Origin: a bacterium | Lineage (GTDB): Bacteria; Chloroflexota; Dormibacteria; Dormibacterales; Dormibacteraceae | DNA length: 64,000 nt | Assembly: GCA_004299235.1 (NCBI GenBank) | Contig: SCQL01000031.1 | Location: 124,001 to 188,000 of the forward strand | Direction: 5' to 3' | Shown here: piece by piece, positions 52,008 through 60,414 of the stretch | How the letters are laid out: each line of letters starts with the position of its first letter | Position numbering within the stretch: position 1 is the stretch's first letter | The notes under the pieces: generated by a model | What the model was told of the DNA's origin: nothing | Databases searched by the model: none | The model's input: the letters and a program-made list of their open reading frames with translations, nothing else | Translations under genes and position numbers: made by a program

Positions 52008-52095
52008 GGATTCTCGATCGCTGCGAACACCATGTGCGGTTCACCAAACCAGGGGCAGAAACGACGCCCGGCGGATTCAAGGAGGAGGCTGACAA

Positions 52096-52764
52096 TTGAA
52101 AGCTCAAGCACCCGTCGACGATGCGCTGCTGGCGCGATTCGACAAGCTCTACACGGCGGTGGTTTCGGACGTTCTCGACCAGCTCGGACTGCGGCACCAG
52201 GTGATGGCGGCCTCGATACGCCCGCTCTACCCGGAGGCTCGGCTGGCCGCCTACGCCGTGACCGTGAAGGTCGCTCCGGTCCCCGGTGTGCCCGCCAGGC
52301 GAGAGGATTACTACAAGGGTGAGCTCCTCGCCATCGACAGCCTCCAACCCGGCCAGGCCATGGTCGTGTCGTCGGCCGACAGCTGCTTTTGGGGCGAGCT
52401 GCTGTCCACGGCGGCGCGGGCACGGGGCGCCCGTGGCGTGGTTCTGGACAGTTTCACCAGGGACGCGAAGCGTGTCATCGACATGGCATTCCCGACTTTC
52501 TGCCGGGGCATCCACGCGCAGGACTCGCTGGGCAGGGCCGACGTGGCGGAGATCAACGTCCCGATCGTGGCGGGCGGTGTCAGCGTGAACTTTGGCGATC
52601 TGCTGCTGGGCGACTATGACGGGGTGGTCGTGGTGCCCGCATCGGCGGCCGCGGAGGTGATCGCCCTGGCCGAGAAGAAGGCGCTCGACGAGAACCGCGT
52701 GAGGCCCCACCTCGAACAGGGCATGTCGGCAGCCGAGATGTTCAAGCGCTACGGGGTGCTCTGA
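52096..52764 (+). CDS. RraA-family protein (4-hydroxy-4-methyl-2-oxoglutarate aldolase-like)
   Basis: 222 aa. Hallmarks VVLDSFTRDAKRV (metal-binding Arg-Asp) and GVSVNFGDLLLGDYDGVVVVP. Family members cleave 4-hydroxy-2-oxo acids to pyruvate, or decarboxylate oxaloacetate. TTG 52096 is set by AAGGAGGAGG upstream. Five bp before the SDR gene, so the two probably act in sequence. Confidence 0.88.
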   Translation: MKAQAPVDDALLARFDKLYTAVVSDVLDQLGLRHQVMAASIRPLYPEARLAAYAVTVKVAPVPGVPARREDYYKGELLAIDSLQPGQAMVVSSADSCFWGELLSTAARARGARGVVLDSFTRDAKRVIDMAFPTFCRGIHAQDSLGRADVAEINVPIVAGGVSVNFGDLLLGDYDGVVVVPASAAAEVIALAEKKALDENRVRPHLEQGMSAAEMFKRYGVL

Positions 52765-52769
52765 CGGAG

Positions 52770-53522
52770 ATGGGTGAGGGTCGATTCGACGGACGCGTGG
52801 CGATCGTGACCGGCGCCGCCTCCGGCATCGGCGATGAGGTGTGCCGGGTGCTGGCCGCGGGCGGCGCCACCGTGTACGGGGCCGACCTCCGGACCGGCGG
52901 CCGGGCAACCGAGGTGGCCGACGTGCGGGACGGCGACGCCATGCGCGCGCTGGCCGATCGAGTCATGGCCCAACACGGACGTATCGACGTGCTCTGCAAC
53001 GTGGCCGGCATCGGCGCGGTGGGCGACATCACCGCCAATTCGATCGCCGAATGGCGCGCGGTGTTCGAGGTCAACGTGCTCGGCATCGTCAACACGTGCC
53101 AGGCGGTGGTGCCGCACATGCGCGCACGCCGATCCGGAGTCATCGTCAACGTTTCGTCGGTGGCGGCGCTGGTCGGCCTCGTCGACCGCGCGCTGTACTC
53201 GGCGTCGAAAGGGGCGGTCAGCGCCCTCACGCGAGCGATGGCGGCCGACCACGTTCGAGAAGGCATCCGCGTCAACGCGGTCTGCCCGGGTACCGCCGAC
53301 ACGCCCTGGGTCCAGCGCCTGCTCGACGCCTCCCCGGACCCGGCGGCAACTCGCCGCCGTCTCGTCGCCCGCCAGCCGCTGGGCCGCCTGGCGACCGCGG
53401 CCGATGTCGCGGCAGCGATCGCCTACCTGGCTTCAGACGACGCGGCCTTCGTCATCGGCACCGAGCTGGTGGTGGATGGGGGAATCGCCGGCCTTTCGAT
53501 CCCGCCCCCCGACCCATCCTGA
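52770..53522 (+). CDS. Short-chain dehydrogenase/reductase
   Basis: 250 aa classical SDR: TGAASGIGDE (NAD(P)), NVAGIG, Ser in VNVSSVAAL, and YSASKGA catalytic Tyr-Lys. Acts on a hydroxy acid or ketone, with RraA and the flavoprotein, in a three-gene catabolic unit. The IclR-type gene is convergent, 34 bp downstream. Confidence 0.9.
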   Translation: MGEGRFDGRVAIVTGAASGIGDEVCRVLAAGGATVYGADLRTGGRATEVADVRDGDAMRALADRVMAQHGRIDVLCNVAGIGAVGDITANSIAEWRAVFEVNVLGIVNTCQAVVPHMRARRSGVIVNVSSVAALVGLVDRALYSASKGAVSALTRAMAADHVREGIRVNAVCPGTADTPWVQRLLDASPDPAATRRRLVARQPLGRLATAADVAAAIAYLASDDAAFVIGTELVVDGGIAGLSIPPPDPS

Positions 53523-53525
53523 CCC

Positions 53526-53542
53526 GGGGGGACGCTACCCCC
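53526..53542. terminator. Short G/C hairpin between SDR and IclR genes
   Basis: GGGGG(G), loop ACGCTA, CCCCC directly after the SDR stop and before the convergent IclR stop. Short stem, so only a weak candidate. Confidence 0.3.
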
Positions 53543-53556
53543 AACCAGGCTGGCGC

Positions 53557-54375
53557 TCATGGTCGCGTGCGTCTGACCGTGTCGCTGTTCGCCAGCAGCG
53601 AGGATATCCGCTCGCAGCGGCGCTTCACCGATTCGCCGAGGGCGGCTCGGGTGCTGGGCGGCATCCTCGCCGCGAGGCCTGACACCGAGATGGCGCCGAT
53701 CGGCTCGCCACCGGTGCCGATGATCGGAGCCGCCACGCAGTAGGCGCCGACCGACATCTCCTCGTCGTCGATGGCATAGCCCCGCGCCCGAACCTGCTCG
53801 AGCTCCCGCTGCAGCTTCTCCTCGGTCGTTATGGTGCGTGTCGTGAAGGCGGCGTACGGGGGCCTGCCGGCCAAAGTCGAGCGGCGGGCAGGCTCGAGCC
53901 AGGCGAGAATGGCCTTGCCGAGCGCGGTGCTGTGAGGCGGCACCTCTTCGCCGACAGCAGCCGATATCCGGAGGCTGTGCTCCCCGTCCAGGACCATCTC
54001 GTACACGATTCGATTGCGCCGGACCGCGGCCAGGTTCGCTGACTCCCCCGATTCCGCCCGGAGCTCGGAGAGGGAGGGCAGCGCCAGGCGCGTGAGCGCC
54101 GATTGCTCGGCCCAGGAGGCCAGCTCTCGGATCTGGGGCCCGAGGCGGTAGGTGTGCTGCGCACGCAGGTGCTCCACGTAGCCACGCGACTGGAGCTTGG
54201 ACAGCATCCGGAAGGCGGTGGCTCGAGAGGAGCTGAGGCCGGCCGCCGCTTCCGCAAGGCTCAGTTCGTCGCGCTTCGCCAGGAGTTCAAGGAGATCCAG
54301 AGCCCGCTCGACGGGACCGGATGGTTTCTCTAAGGGCAATAGGGCTCGCTCAGGGTCGCGTTTGAGCGTAGGCAC
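53557..54375 (-). CDS. IclR-family transcriptional regulator
   Basis: About 272 aa. HTH with LSLAEAAAGLSSSRATAFRML, then the effector domain (STALGKAILAWL; GAYCVAAPIIGTGGEPIGAISV). GTG 54375 has AGGA upstream; GTG 54414 gives 13 more residues. A 20-bp palindrome lies 64 bp before it. It likely controls the flavoprotein/RraA/SDR unit or the ABC importer to its right. Confidence 0.87.
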   Translation of the reverse strand: MPTLKRDPERALLPLEKPSGPVERALDLLELLAKRDELSLAEAAAGLSSSRATAFRMLSKLQSRGYVEHLRAQHTYRLGPQIRELASWAEQSALTRLALPSLSELRAESGESANLAAVRRNRIVYEMVLDGEHSLRISAAVGEEVPPHSTALGKAILAWLEPARRSTLAGRPPYAAFTTRTITTEEKLQRELEQVRARGYAIDDEEMSVGAYCVAAPIIGTGGEPIGAISVSGLAARMPPSTRAALGESVKRRCERISSLLANSDTVRRTRP

Positions 54376-54438
54376 GGCTCGCCGTCCTGTCAAGCGCAAC
54401 GCCTCGCCGCGCACGAGCTGTCTGGGGCCGCATTAATG

Positions 54439-54458
54439 TGGACGCGCGCGCGCGTCCA
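54439..54458. promoter_or_regulatory. 20-bp perfect palindrome upstream of the IclR gene
   Basis: TGGACGCGCG and CGCGCGTCCA without spacer. The TGGA...TCCA ends match the outer bases of known IclR operators (TGGAAATnATTTCCA in E. coli). The alternating CG core could also form Z-DNA or a cruciform. Confidence 0.45.
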
Positions 54459-54512
54459 GGGCGGACACGAGTCTGAGCTTCCGAGCGCGAGCACTGCGGT
54501 GGGGCCTGTGAC

Positions 54513-55604
54513 TCACTGGGTCACGACCACGGGCTGGGACCGCAGGACGAGCCGGGCGCGCATTCCGACCGTGAAGTCCCCGACATCCGCTGTGGGGAGC
54601 AGCACGACCACGCTGAGCCCGCCATCGAGGGCGACCGTGATACGGCTCAGAGCGCCGTGAAACGCGATGGTGATCACGGTGCCGACCGTCGGGTCCCGGT
54701 TCGTGTCGCCCTCCAGGTGCCGGGCGAGGCCGATCGCCTCGGGCCGGACGATGGCGATGGCGTCGCCGTCAGGCGTCGACGGGTTCACCAAAGGCAGCCG
54801 CACGCCAAGGATCTCGACCGTGTCCCCGGCGACCCGTGCCGGCAGCCGGTTGGACAGGCCGACAAACTCCGCCACGAATGGCGTCTGTGGCCGGGCGTAG
54901 ACGTCGGCAGGCGAGCCGAGCTGCTCGAGCCGGCCGGCCTGCATGACGCCGATCCGGTCGGAGATCGCGAGCGCCTCTTCCTGGTCGTGCGTGACGAACA
55001 GCGTGGTGGTGCCAACCTCGAGCTGGATCCTGCGGATCTCGTCGCGCAGCTGGGCGCGGATCTTGGCGTCGAGCGCGGCCAGCGGTTCGTCGAGCAACAG
55101 CACCGCGGGGCGGATCGCGAGCGCGCGGGCGAGCGCGACCCGCTGCTGCTGGCCGCCGGACATCTGGCGGGGGTAGCGGTCGGCCTGCGCTGAGAGCCCG
55201 ACCAGATCCAGCATGTCCCTGGCGCGGGCCTTGCGCTCGGCGCTGGCGACGCCTCGCATGCGCAGCCCGAACGCGACGTTGTCCCGTGCCGTCATGTGGG
55301 GGAAGAGCGAGTAGGCCTGGAACACCATGCCCATGCCGCGCTTGTTCGATGGCATCTGGGTCACGTCCTTGCCGCCGACGATCACACGGCCGCCGTCGAC
55401 GTCATCCAGCCCGGCCACCAGGCGCAGCGCCGTGGTCTTGCCGCAGCCCGACGGCCCAAGCAGAGCGACGAGCTCGCCCGGCCGCAGCGTGAGGGAGAGC
55501 CCGTCGACGGCCGCGACCGAGCCGAATCGCCGCTGGAGGTCTTCCAGCCGCACCTCGATTCCCGCGGGAGCCGTCGACTGCACGCCGGTGTGCGGTTGGA
55601 TCAC
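54513..55604 (-). CDS. ABC ATPase, PotA/FbpC-like
   Basis: 363 aa. Walker A GPSGCGKTTALR, signature RQMSGGQQQRVALARAL, Walker B LLLDEPLAALD, switch VTHDQEEAL, C-terminal TOBE-like domain. GTG 55604 follows GAGGAGGGGTGAC and starts just after the permease stop. Last gene of the four-gene importer. Confidence 0.9.
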   Translation of the reverse strand: MIQPHTGVQSTAPAGIEVRLEDLQRRFGSVAAVDGLSLTLRPGELVALLGPSGCGKTTALRLVAGLDDVDGGRVIVGGKDVTQMPSNKRGMGMVFQAYSLFPHMTARDNVAFGLRMRGVASAERKARARDMLDLVGLSAQADRYPRQMSGGQQQRVALARALAIRPAVLLLDEPLAALDAKIRAQLRDEIRRIQLEVGTTTLFVTHDQEEALAISDRIGVMQAGRLEQLGSPADVYARPQTPFVAEFVGLSNRLPARVAGDTVEILGVRLPLVNPSTPDGDAIAIVRPEAIGLARHLEGDTNRDPTVGTVITIAFHGALSRITVALDGGLSVVVLLPTADVGDFTVGMRARLVLRSQPVVVTQ

Positions 55605-55605
55605 G

Positions 55606-56439
55606 TCACCCCTCCTCGACGGGCTGCGCGTCACGACGCCCGGCGCCCACAAACGACAGGGCCACGAGCAGGGCGAATGTCAGCAGCAGCGATCCCAGGG
55701 CGACGGCGATCGAGACCCTCGCGTCGATACGGCCGAGCACGTATATGGCCACCTGCAGGTTCTGGAAGTTGAGCAGCGCGGCCACGGTGAATTCGCCGAG
55801 CACCAGCGCGACCGACAGCAGTGCGGCATTCAACAGCGCGGCCGACATGTTCGGCGCCACCACGCGGAACATCACCGTCGGCCAACCGGCGCCGAGGGTG
55901 CGCGCCGCCTCCGAGAGGGTCCGCACGTCGATGGCGGAGAGCCCCGCGTCGAGGGCCCGGTAAGCATATGGCATGGCGAGGATGACGTACGCGAAGGCCA
56001 GGGTCAGCGAGGAGTTGCCGAAGAAATACGTGACCCAGAGGTAGATGGGGGCAAAGCCGACGACGAGCACGATCGCGGGGATCGCAAGGGGCAGCAGGCA
56101 CAGGAATTCGATCATCCGCTGCAGCCGGGGCAGGCGGAGCCGGACCCAGATCATCGTCGGTACGAGGAGCAGGAGCATCGCGACCGACGTGATCGCCGCC
56201 AGCTCCAGCGAGATGGTGATCGCGGCGGTCAGCCCGGGGTACGTCACCAGCGTCCGCCAGGCGGCGAACGAACGCGGAGCGTTCACGCCGATCCCTCGGG
56301 TCGTGAATTCGGCCATCGCATACAGCGGCAGGAGGAAGAAGAACCCGACGACGACGAAGATCACGCCCCGCAGGAGGTTGAGCCTGGTCCGGCGGCGCGC
56401 ATTGACCCCGCGTGGGACCAGGGCCGCTACCGCAGCCAT
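55606..56439 (-). CDS. ABC permease (PotC-like)
   Basis: 277 aa with six membrane helices and the coupling loop SEAARTLGAGWPTVMFRVVAP. ATG 56439 overlaps the other permease gene by 13 bp. Unlike the importer at 45937, the two halves are separate here. Confidence 0.88.
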   Translation of the reverse strand: MAAVAALVPRGVNARRRTRLNLLRGVIFVVVGFFFLLPLYAMAEFTTRGIGVNAPRSFAAWRTLVTYPGLTAAITISLELAAITSVAMLLLLVPTMIWVRLRLPRLQRMIEFLCLLPLAIPAIVLVVGFAPIYLWVTYFFGNSSLTLAFAYVILAMPYAYRALDAGLSAIDVRTLSEAARTLGAGWPTVMFRVVAPNMSAALLNAALLSVALVLGEFTVAALLNFQNLQVAIYVLGRIDARVSIAVALGSLLLTFALLVALSFVGAGRRDAQPVEEG

Positions 56440-57323
56440 CGCGAGGTCCGGCGCTGGAGCAGCGCGTATAGGGTCATGACCACCGCGACCATGACGATCA
56501 TCGCGAGGGCGAGCGCGTTGGCGAAGTTCTCCCGGCCGAGCCCGACCTCGCTCGAGAGCGCGCCGCTGATCTGCAGCGGGATGATGATGCCGCCCTGGCT
56601 GATCAGGGCCGCCGCGGTGGCGAACGCCGAGAACGCGTTGGCGAACAGCAACAGCGTCGCGCCGAGGAACGCCGGCGTCAGCAGAGGGCCGGCGACGAGC
56701 CGCCAGTAGTCCCACGTCGTGCCGCCGAGGTTCTCAGCCGCTTCGCGCCACTGCGGCTGAACTCCGTCGAGCGCGGGCAGGAACACGAGCACCATCAACG
56801 GGATCTGGAAGTACGCGTAGACGAGGGTCAAGCCGCTGAGCTCGTAGAGCCAGACGCCGTGCGCGTAGATGTCGATGCCGTGGTTGCCCAGCCAGACGGT
56901 GACCAGCCCCGCGCCGCCGATCGTGGCGATGAACGCGAAGGCCAGGGCGACGCCGCCGAACAGGGCGAGCACCCCGCAGGCGGACGTGATGATCCGGCGC
57001 AGCACACCGTCCCGGTTCCCGGTGGTGACCGCGTACGCCAGCAGGGCGCCGAACACGGCGCCGATCACGGAGCTCGCCGCCGAGACGACGAAGCTGTGCA
57101 CGAAGGAAGCGACGACGTACGGCTCGCCGAGGGCTCTCAGATAGTCGAAGGTGATGCCGCCCTGCCCGTCGAACGCGCCGAACACGACGATCGCGGTGGG
57201 CAGCAGCAAGAAGGTCGCGACGTACCCCAGGAACGGAACCACGGGCAGCCAGGCTCGCGGCAGCCGACGGCCATCCCGTGAGGGATGACCGCCGGCCCCG
57301 ACCACGGTGTCGCCGGAGATCAC
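56427..57323 (-). CDS. ABC permease (PotB-like)
   Basis: 298 aa, six membrane helices, coupling loop REAAENLGGTTWDYWRLVAGP. GTG 57323 overlaps the binding-protein stop (TAGTG). Forms the channel with the PotC-like subunit. Confidence 0.88.
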   Translation of the reverse strand: MISGDTVVGAGGHPSRDGRRLPRAWLPVVPFLGYVATFLLLPTAIVVFGAFDGQGGITFDYLRALGEPYVVASFVHSFVVSAASSVIGAVFGALLAYAVTTGNRDGVLRRIITSACGVLALFGGVALAFAFIATIGGAGLVTVWLGNHGIDIYAHGVWLYELSGLTLVYAYFQIPLMVLVFLPALDGVQPQWREAAENLGGTTWDYWRLVAGPLLTPAFLGATLLLFANAFSAFATAAALISQGGIIIPLQISGALSSEVGLGRENFANALALAMIVMVAVVMTLYALLQRRTSRWLR

Positions 57324-58432
57324 TAACTGATGGCGTTCGCCCAGTTCGCGACGAGGTACGCCTTGGCCGCCGTCGCCTGGTTGAGGTTGATGAAGTTACC
57401 GGGGCCGCTCACGGGCGGCAGCTTGGCGGCCGCCGGCGCGTCGATGACGCCCTGCTTGGTCATCGCGTCCATCCGGACCGGACGCGCGCCGCCTTCGAGA
57501 AACAGGTTCTGGCCCTCGTTCGAATACAGGTACTCCATCCACAGGCGCGCCGCGGCCGGGTGCGGCGCCCCTTTGTTGACCGCCTGGTTGTAGAAACCGG
57601 CGACGATCGCGCCGGAGGGGATGAGGAGCGTCCACGCCGGCACGTCCGTCGCGAACGAGACCGCCAGGTAGTCCCAGTTGATCACGACCGGAGTCGTCCC
57701 GTTGGCGACCGTGGCCTTCGTCGCCGCCACCGGCACGAAGTTGCCGGCCTTCTTCAGCTTGGCGAAGAACTCCACGCCCTTGCTGATGTCGTCGAGCGAG
57801 CCGCCGTTCGCCAGCGAAGTCATCATGACCGCGCTGAGAGCCGAGTTGGAGGCCGTCGGGTCGGCGAAGAGTGCGATCTTGCCCTTGAACTCCGGCTTGA
57901 GCAGGTCCTGGACCGAGGTGATGGCAGACACCTTGCTGGAGTCGTACCCGATGGCCATGTAGCCGCCGTAGTCCTGGACCCACAGGCCGCTGGGCTCCTT
58001 CTGGGCGTCGGGGATGTCTTTCCAGGTCGCGACCTGGTACGGGGCGAAAAGGCTCGTGTCCGCGAGCTCGCGCACACCGATGTCGAGGGCATCCGGCGCG
58101 CGGTCGGTGCCGGCCAGCCGCTTGACGGCGTTGATCTCGTCCTGGCTGCTGCCCTCCGGGTTGTCGTCGTTGATCTTGATCCCATACTTGGCCTGGAAGC
58201 CGGCCATGATGGCGGCGTAGTTGGCCCAGTCCGGGGCCGTGGAGACGAGGTTGAGCTGCCCCTCCTTCTTGGCCGCGGCGACGAGCGCGTCCATGCCGCC
58301 CAAGGCGGCGGCACTCGTCGCGGTGGCGGCGGTGCTCGGGGCGCCCGATGTGCTGGGCGGCGCACAGCCCGCGATCGCGAGAACGGCCCCGACCGCCACA
58401 CCTACGCGTGCGTAACGACCCGAATGCCTCAT
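57323..58432 (-). CDS. ABC solute-binding protein, family 1 (Fe3+/polyamine/phosphonate type)
   Basis: 369 aa. Signal peptide with lipobox LAIAGC, then a small Ala/Ser/Thr linker and a family-1 fold (LNLVSTAPDWANYAAIMAGF; GYDSSKVSAITSVQDLLKPE; FLEGGARPVRMDA). ATG 58432 lies seven bases after GGGAGG, so it is preferred to ATG 58438. First gene of the importer. The substrate cannot be read from sequence. Confidence 0.87.
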   Translation of the reverse strand: MRHSGRYARVGVAVGAVLAIAGCAPPSTSGAPSTAATATSAAALGGMDALVAAAKKEGQLNLVSTAPDWANYAAIMAGFQAKYGIKINDDNPEGSSQDEINAVKRLAGTDRAPDALDIGVRELADTSLFAPYQVATWKDIPDAQKEPSGLWVQDYGGYMAIGYDSSKVSAITSVQDLLKPEFKGKIALFADPTASNSALSAVMMTSLANGGSLDDISKGVEFFAKLKKAGNFVPVAATKATVANGTTPVVINWDYLAVSFATDVPAWTLLIPSGAIVAGFYNQAVNKGAPHPAAARLWMEYLYSNEGQNLFLEGGARPVRMDAMTKQGVIDAPAAAKLPPVSGPGNFINLNQATAAKAYLVANWANAIS

Positions 58433-58532
58433 GTCCATGCCTCCCTGTTTGCTGGGCCTGGGTCGGGGTTCTGGCAGCCTTGAGGCCGAGACACGGCCCG
58501 ATCACGGCCAGGGCCATGTATCCAGACCCAAC

Positions 58533-58548
58533 TCAGCTAATGAGCTGA
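58533..58548. promoter_or_regulatory. Palindrome upstream of the second DapA-like gene
   Basis: TCAGCT-AATG-AGCTGA, overlapping GCTGATAG (58544-58551), a word also present in reverse before the FadR gene at 44154. Candidate operator for the DapA/FadR pair or for the divergent importer. Confidence 0.4.
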
Positions 58549-58678
58549 TAGGCTAAGGTGCGGATCGCAGGACGTCAAGCGGTAGACGGCACCTCGAGGG
58601 TCACCGCCCGGAACCACCCGCCCACCGCCGTGAGAAGTCACCGACGAGCAGGCGTCCCATAGGAGGCAGTTGCAACAG

Positions 58679-59605
58679 ATGAGTCAGGATGTCGCGAGCG
58701 CCGGATCATGGAAAGGCGTGTTCCCTGCTTTGTGCACGACGTTCAACTCGGATGGCGCGCTGGACATCGAGGCGCAAAGAGCCGTCGTCAGATTCGCGCT
58801 TGCGAGCGGAGCTCACGGCCTGGTCTGTTTCGGCCTGGCGGGAGAGGTCAACAAGCTGACGCCGGGCGAGCGAGAGGCGGTCGGAACGGCCATCATCGAG
58901 GAGGCGGCCGGCCGCGTCCCCGTCCTGGTCGGCGTGGGCGCCGAAGCGACCCACACCGCGCGGCGGCTGGCGCGCTTCTTCACCGATCACGGCGCCGACG
59001 GATTGGTCATCGCCGCGCCCGCCACCACGCGGCTCGCGGACCGGGAGCTGTACGTTCATTTCAGCGCGGTGGCGGGCGAGACCGATCTCCCTGTCGTCAT
59101 TCAGGACGCCCCCGAGTACCTGGGCGTCAAGATCTCGCCTGAATTTGTGGCGCGCCTGGCCGCCGAGCATCCCCACGTCCGCTACGTGAAGGTGGAGTGC
59201 GGGCCCGAGGATACGGTGCCATGGGTCGACTCCATGGGGCCGGACATCGGCGTGTTCACCGGCGACGCGGGTCTATTTCTCACCGAGACGCTGCGGGCCG
59301 GGGCGGTTGGCAGCGTGCCCGGCGTCGAGGTCACAGACCTTCTGGTCGAGATCTATGAAACCGAGATGCGAGCCGATCGGGTGGCGGCCGATCAGCTGCT
59401 CATGAAGCTGCTGCCGTATCTTCGGTTCAGCCTGCAGGGAATAGATCACTACAACGCCTGCGCCAAAGAGGTTTTGCACCGACGTGGCATCATTCCGCGC
59501 AACGGCTTGCGGGGTCCGGGTCCCGTGCTTTCAGACGTGGCCTCGGCGCTGCTCGACGGGTATCTCGCCAACCTCGACCTGAGGCCGTCAAGGCTCAGTT
59601 CCTAA
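58679..59605 (+). CDS. DapA-superfamily protein with substituted catalytic Tyr
   Basis: 308 aa. Schiff-base Lys is kept in VRYVKVECG, but the GTTGE motif reads GLAGE and the Tyr of the usual YNxP is Gln (VVIQDAPEY). The pattern differs from true DHDPS and from the operon copy at 37932, so chemistry may be altered (dehydratase or racemase-like rather than aldolase). AGGAGG sits at 58661-58666: ATG 58679 is slightly far and TTG 58670 too close, so the start is unsure. It precedes a FadR-type gene by 36 bp. Confidence 0.82.
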   Translation: MSQDVASAGSWKGVFPALCTTFNSDGALDIEAQRAVVRFALASGAHGLVCFGLAGEVNKLTPGEREAVGTAIIEEAAGRVPVLVGVGAEATHTARRLARFFTDHGADGLVIAAPATTRLADRELYVHFSAVAGETDLPVVIQDAPEYLGVKISPEFVARLAAEHPHVRYVKVECGPEDTVPWVDSMGPDIGVFTGDAGLFLTETLRAGAVGSVPGVEVTDLLVEIYETEMRADRVAADQLLMKLLPYLRFSLQGIDHYNACAKEVLHRRGIIPRNGLRGPGPVLSDVASALLDGYLANLDLRPSRLSS

Positions 59606-59641
59606 ACACAACGGGGTCCAGATCGGACAAGATGGCATCCG

Positions 59642-60388
59642 ATGGCAGTGCTGGTTAGCCTGCAGCGGTTCCGCCTCAGCGATCAGATCGTCGACCTTCT
59701 GGCAGGCGAGATCATCTCCGGTCGCTTGCAGGCGGATGAGTCGCTGCCCAGCGAACCTCAGCTGGTCGAGAGGTTTCGCGCCAGCAAGGTCGTCATTCGA
59801 GAGTCGATTCAAAAGCTGGCCGGGCTGGGCCTCATCCGCGTCAGCTGGGGCAAGCGCACGGTTGTCCTGGACGAGCGCGAGTGGAACATCCTTGCCGCCC
59901 CGGTGCAGCGGGCGTACGTCGAGGCGGGCCGCGCGGTGGAGCTTCTCACCCACCTGTATGAGGCTCGTCTCATCGTCGAGCCCGCGGCCGCGGAGCACGC
60001 GGCGGCTCGCGCCACAGCTGATGAGAGGGATGACCTGTTGACCATCGTGAAGGAGATGCGCGCCATCTCGACCGGCTCCCATGACACGCAGCGCTTTCTC
60101 AAGGTCGACCGGGACTTTCACGATGCCGTGGCCAGAATGGGGCGCAACGCCGCGTTGCGGGCCGTCTTGCGCGACTTGCACGCCACCATGTCGCAGCGCT
60201 GGCTGAACTCGAAGATAACTCCAGCCGAGCTGGAGGTTCTCGTCGGCCAGCACCAGAAGGTCGCCGAGGCGATTCGACTGGGCGATCGCAACGGGGCACG
60301 CGCCGCGATGGCCGAGCACATCGCCTGGGCAGCGGACCTGGAGACCTCTCGGGCCGCGCGGGAGGCTTCGCACGACCCGCTGAGCTGA
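59642..60388 (+). CDS. FadR-subfamily GntR regulator
   Basis: 248 aa. HTH with LPSEPQLVERFRASKVVIRESIQKL; FCD domain with metal residues in DRDFHDAV, GQHQKVAEA and AEHIAWA. Closely related to the regulator at 44154. Same strand and 36 bp after the DapA-like gene, so probably cotranscribed and autoregulated through the upstream palindrome. Confidence 0.88.
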   Translation: MAVLVSLQRFRLSDQIVDLLAGEIISGRLQADESLPSEPQLVERFRASKVVIRESIQKLAGLGLIRVSWGKRTVVLDEREWNILAAPVQRAYVEAGRAVELLTHLYEARLIVEPAAAEHAAARATADERDDLLTIVKEMRAISTGSHDTQRFLKVDRDFHDAVARMGRNAALRAVLRDLHATMSQRWLNSKITPAELEVLVGQHQKVAEAIRLGDRNGARAAMAEHIAWAADLETSRAAREASHDPLS

Positions 60389-60414
60389 TGTCAGCGGCCG
60401 GCGATGGCGCTAGT

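Noticed and set aside
57278-58483. A 401-residue open frame on the plus strand
   Set aside because: It is antisense to the family-1 binding protein and rich in Arg, Gly and Val without a fold pattern.
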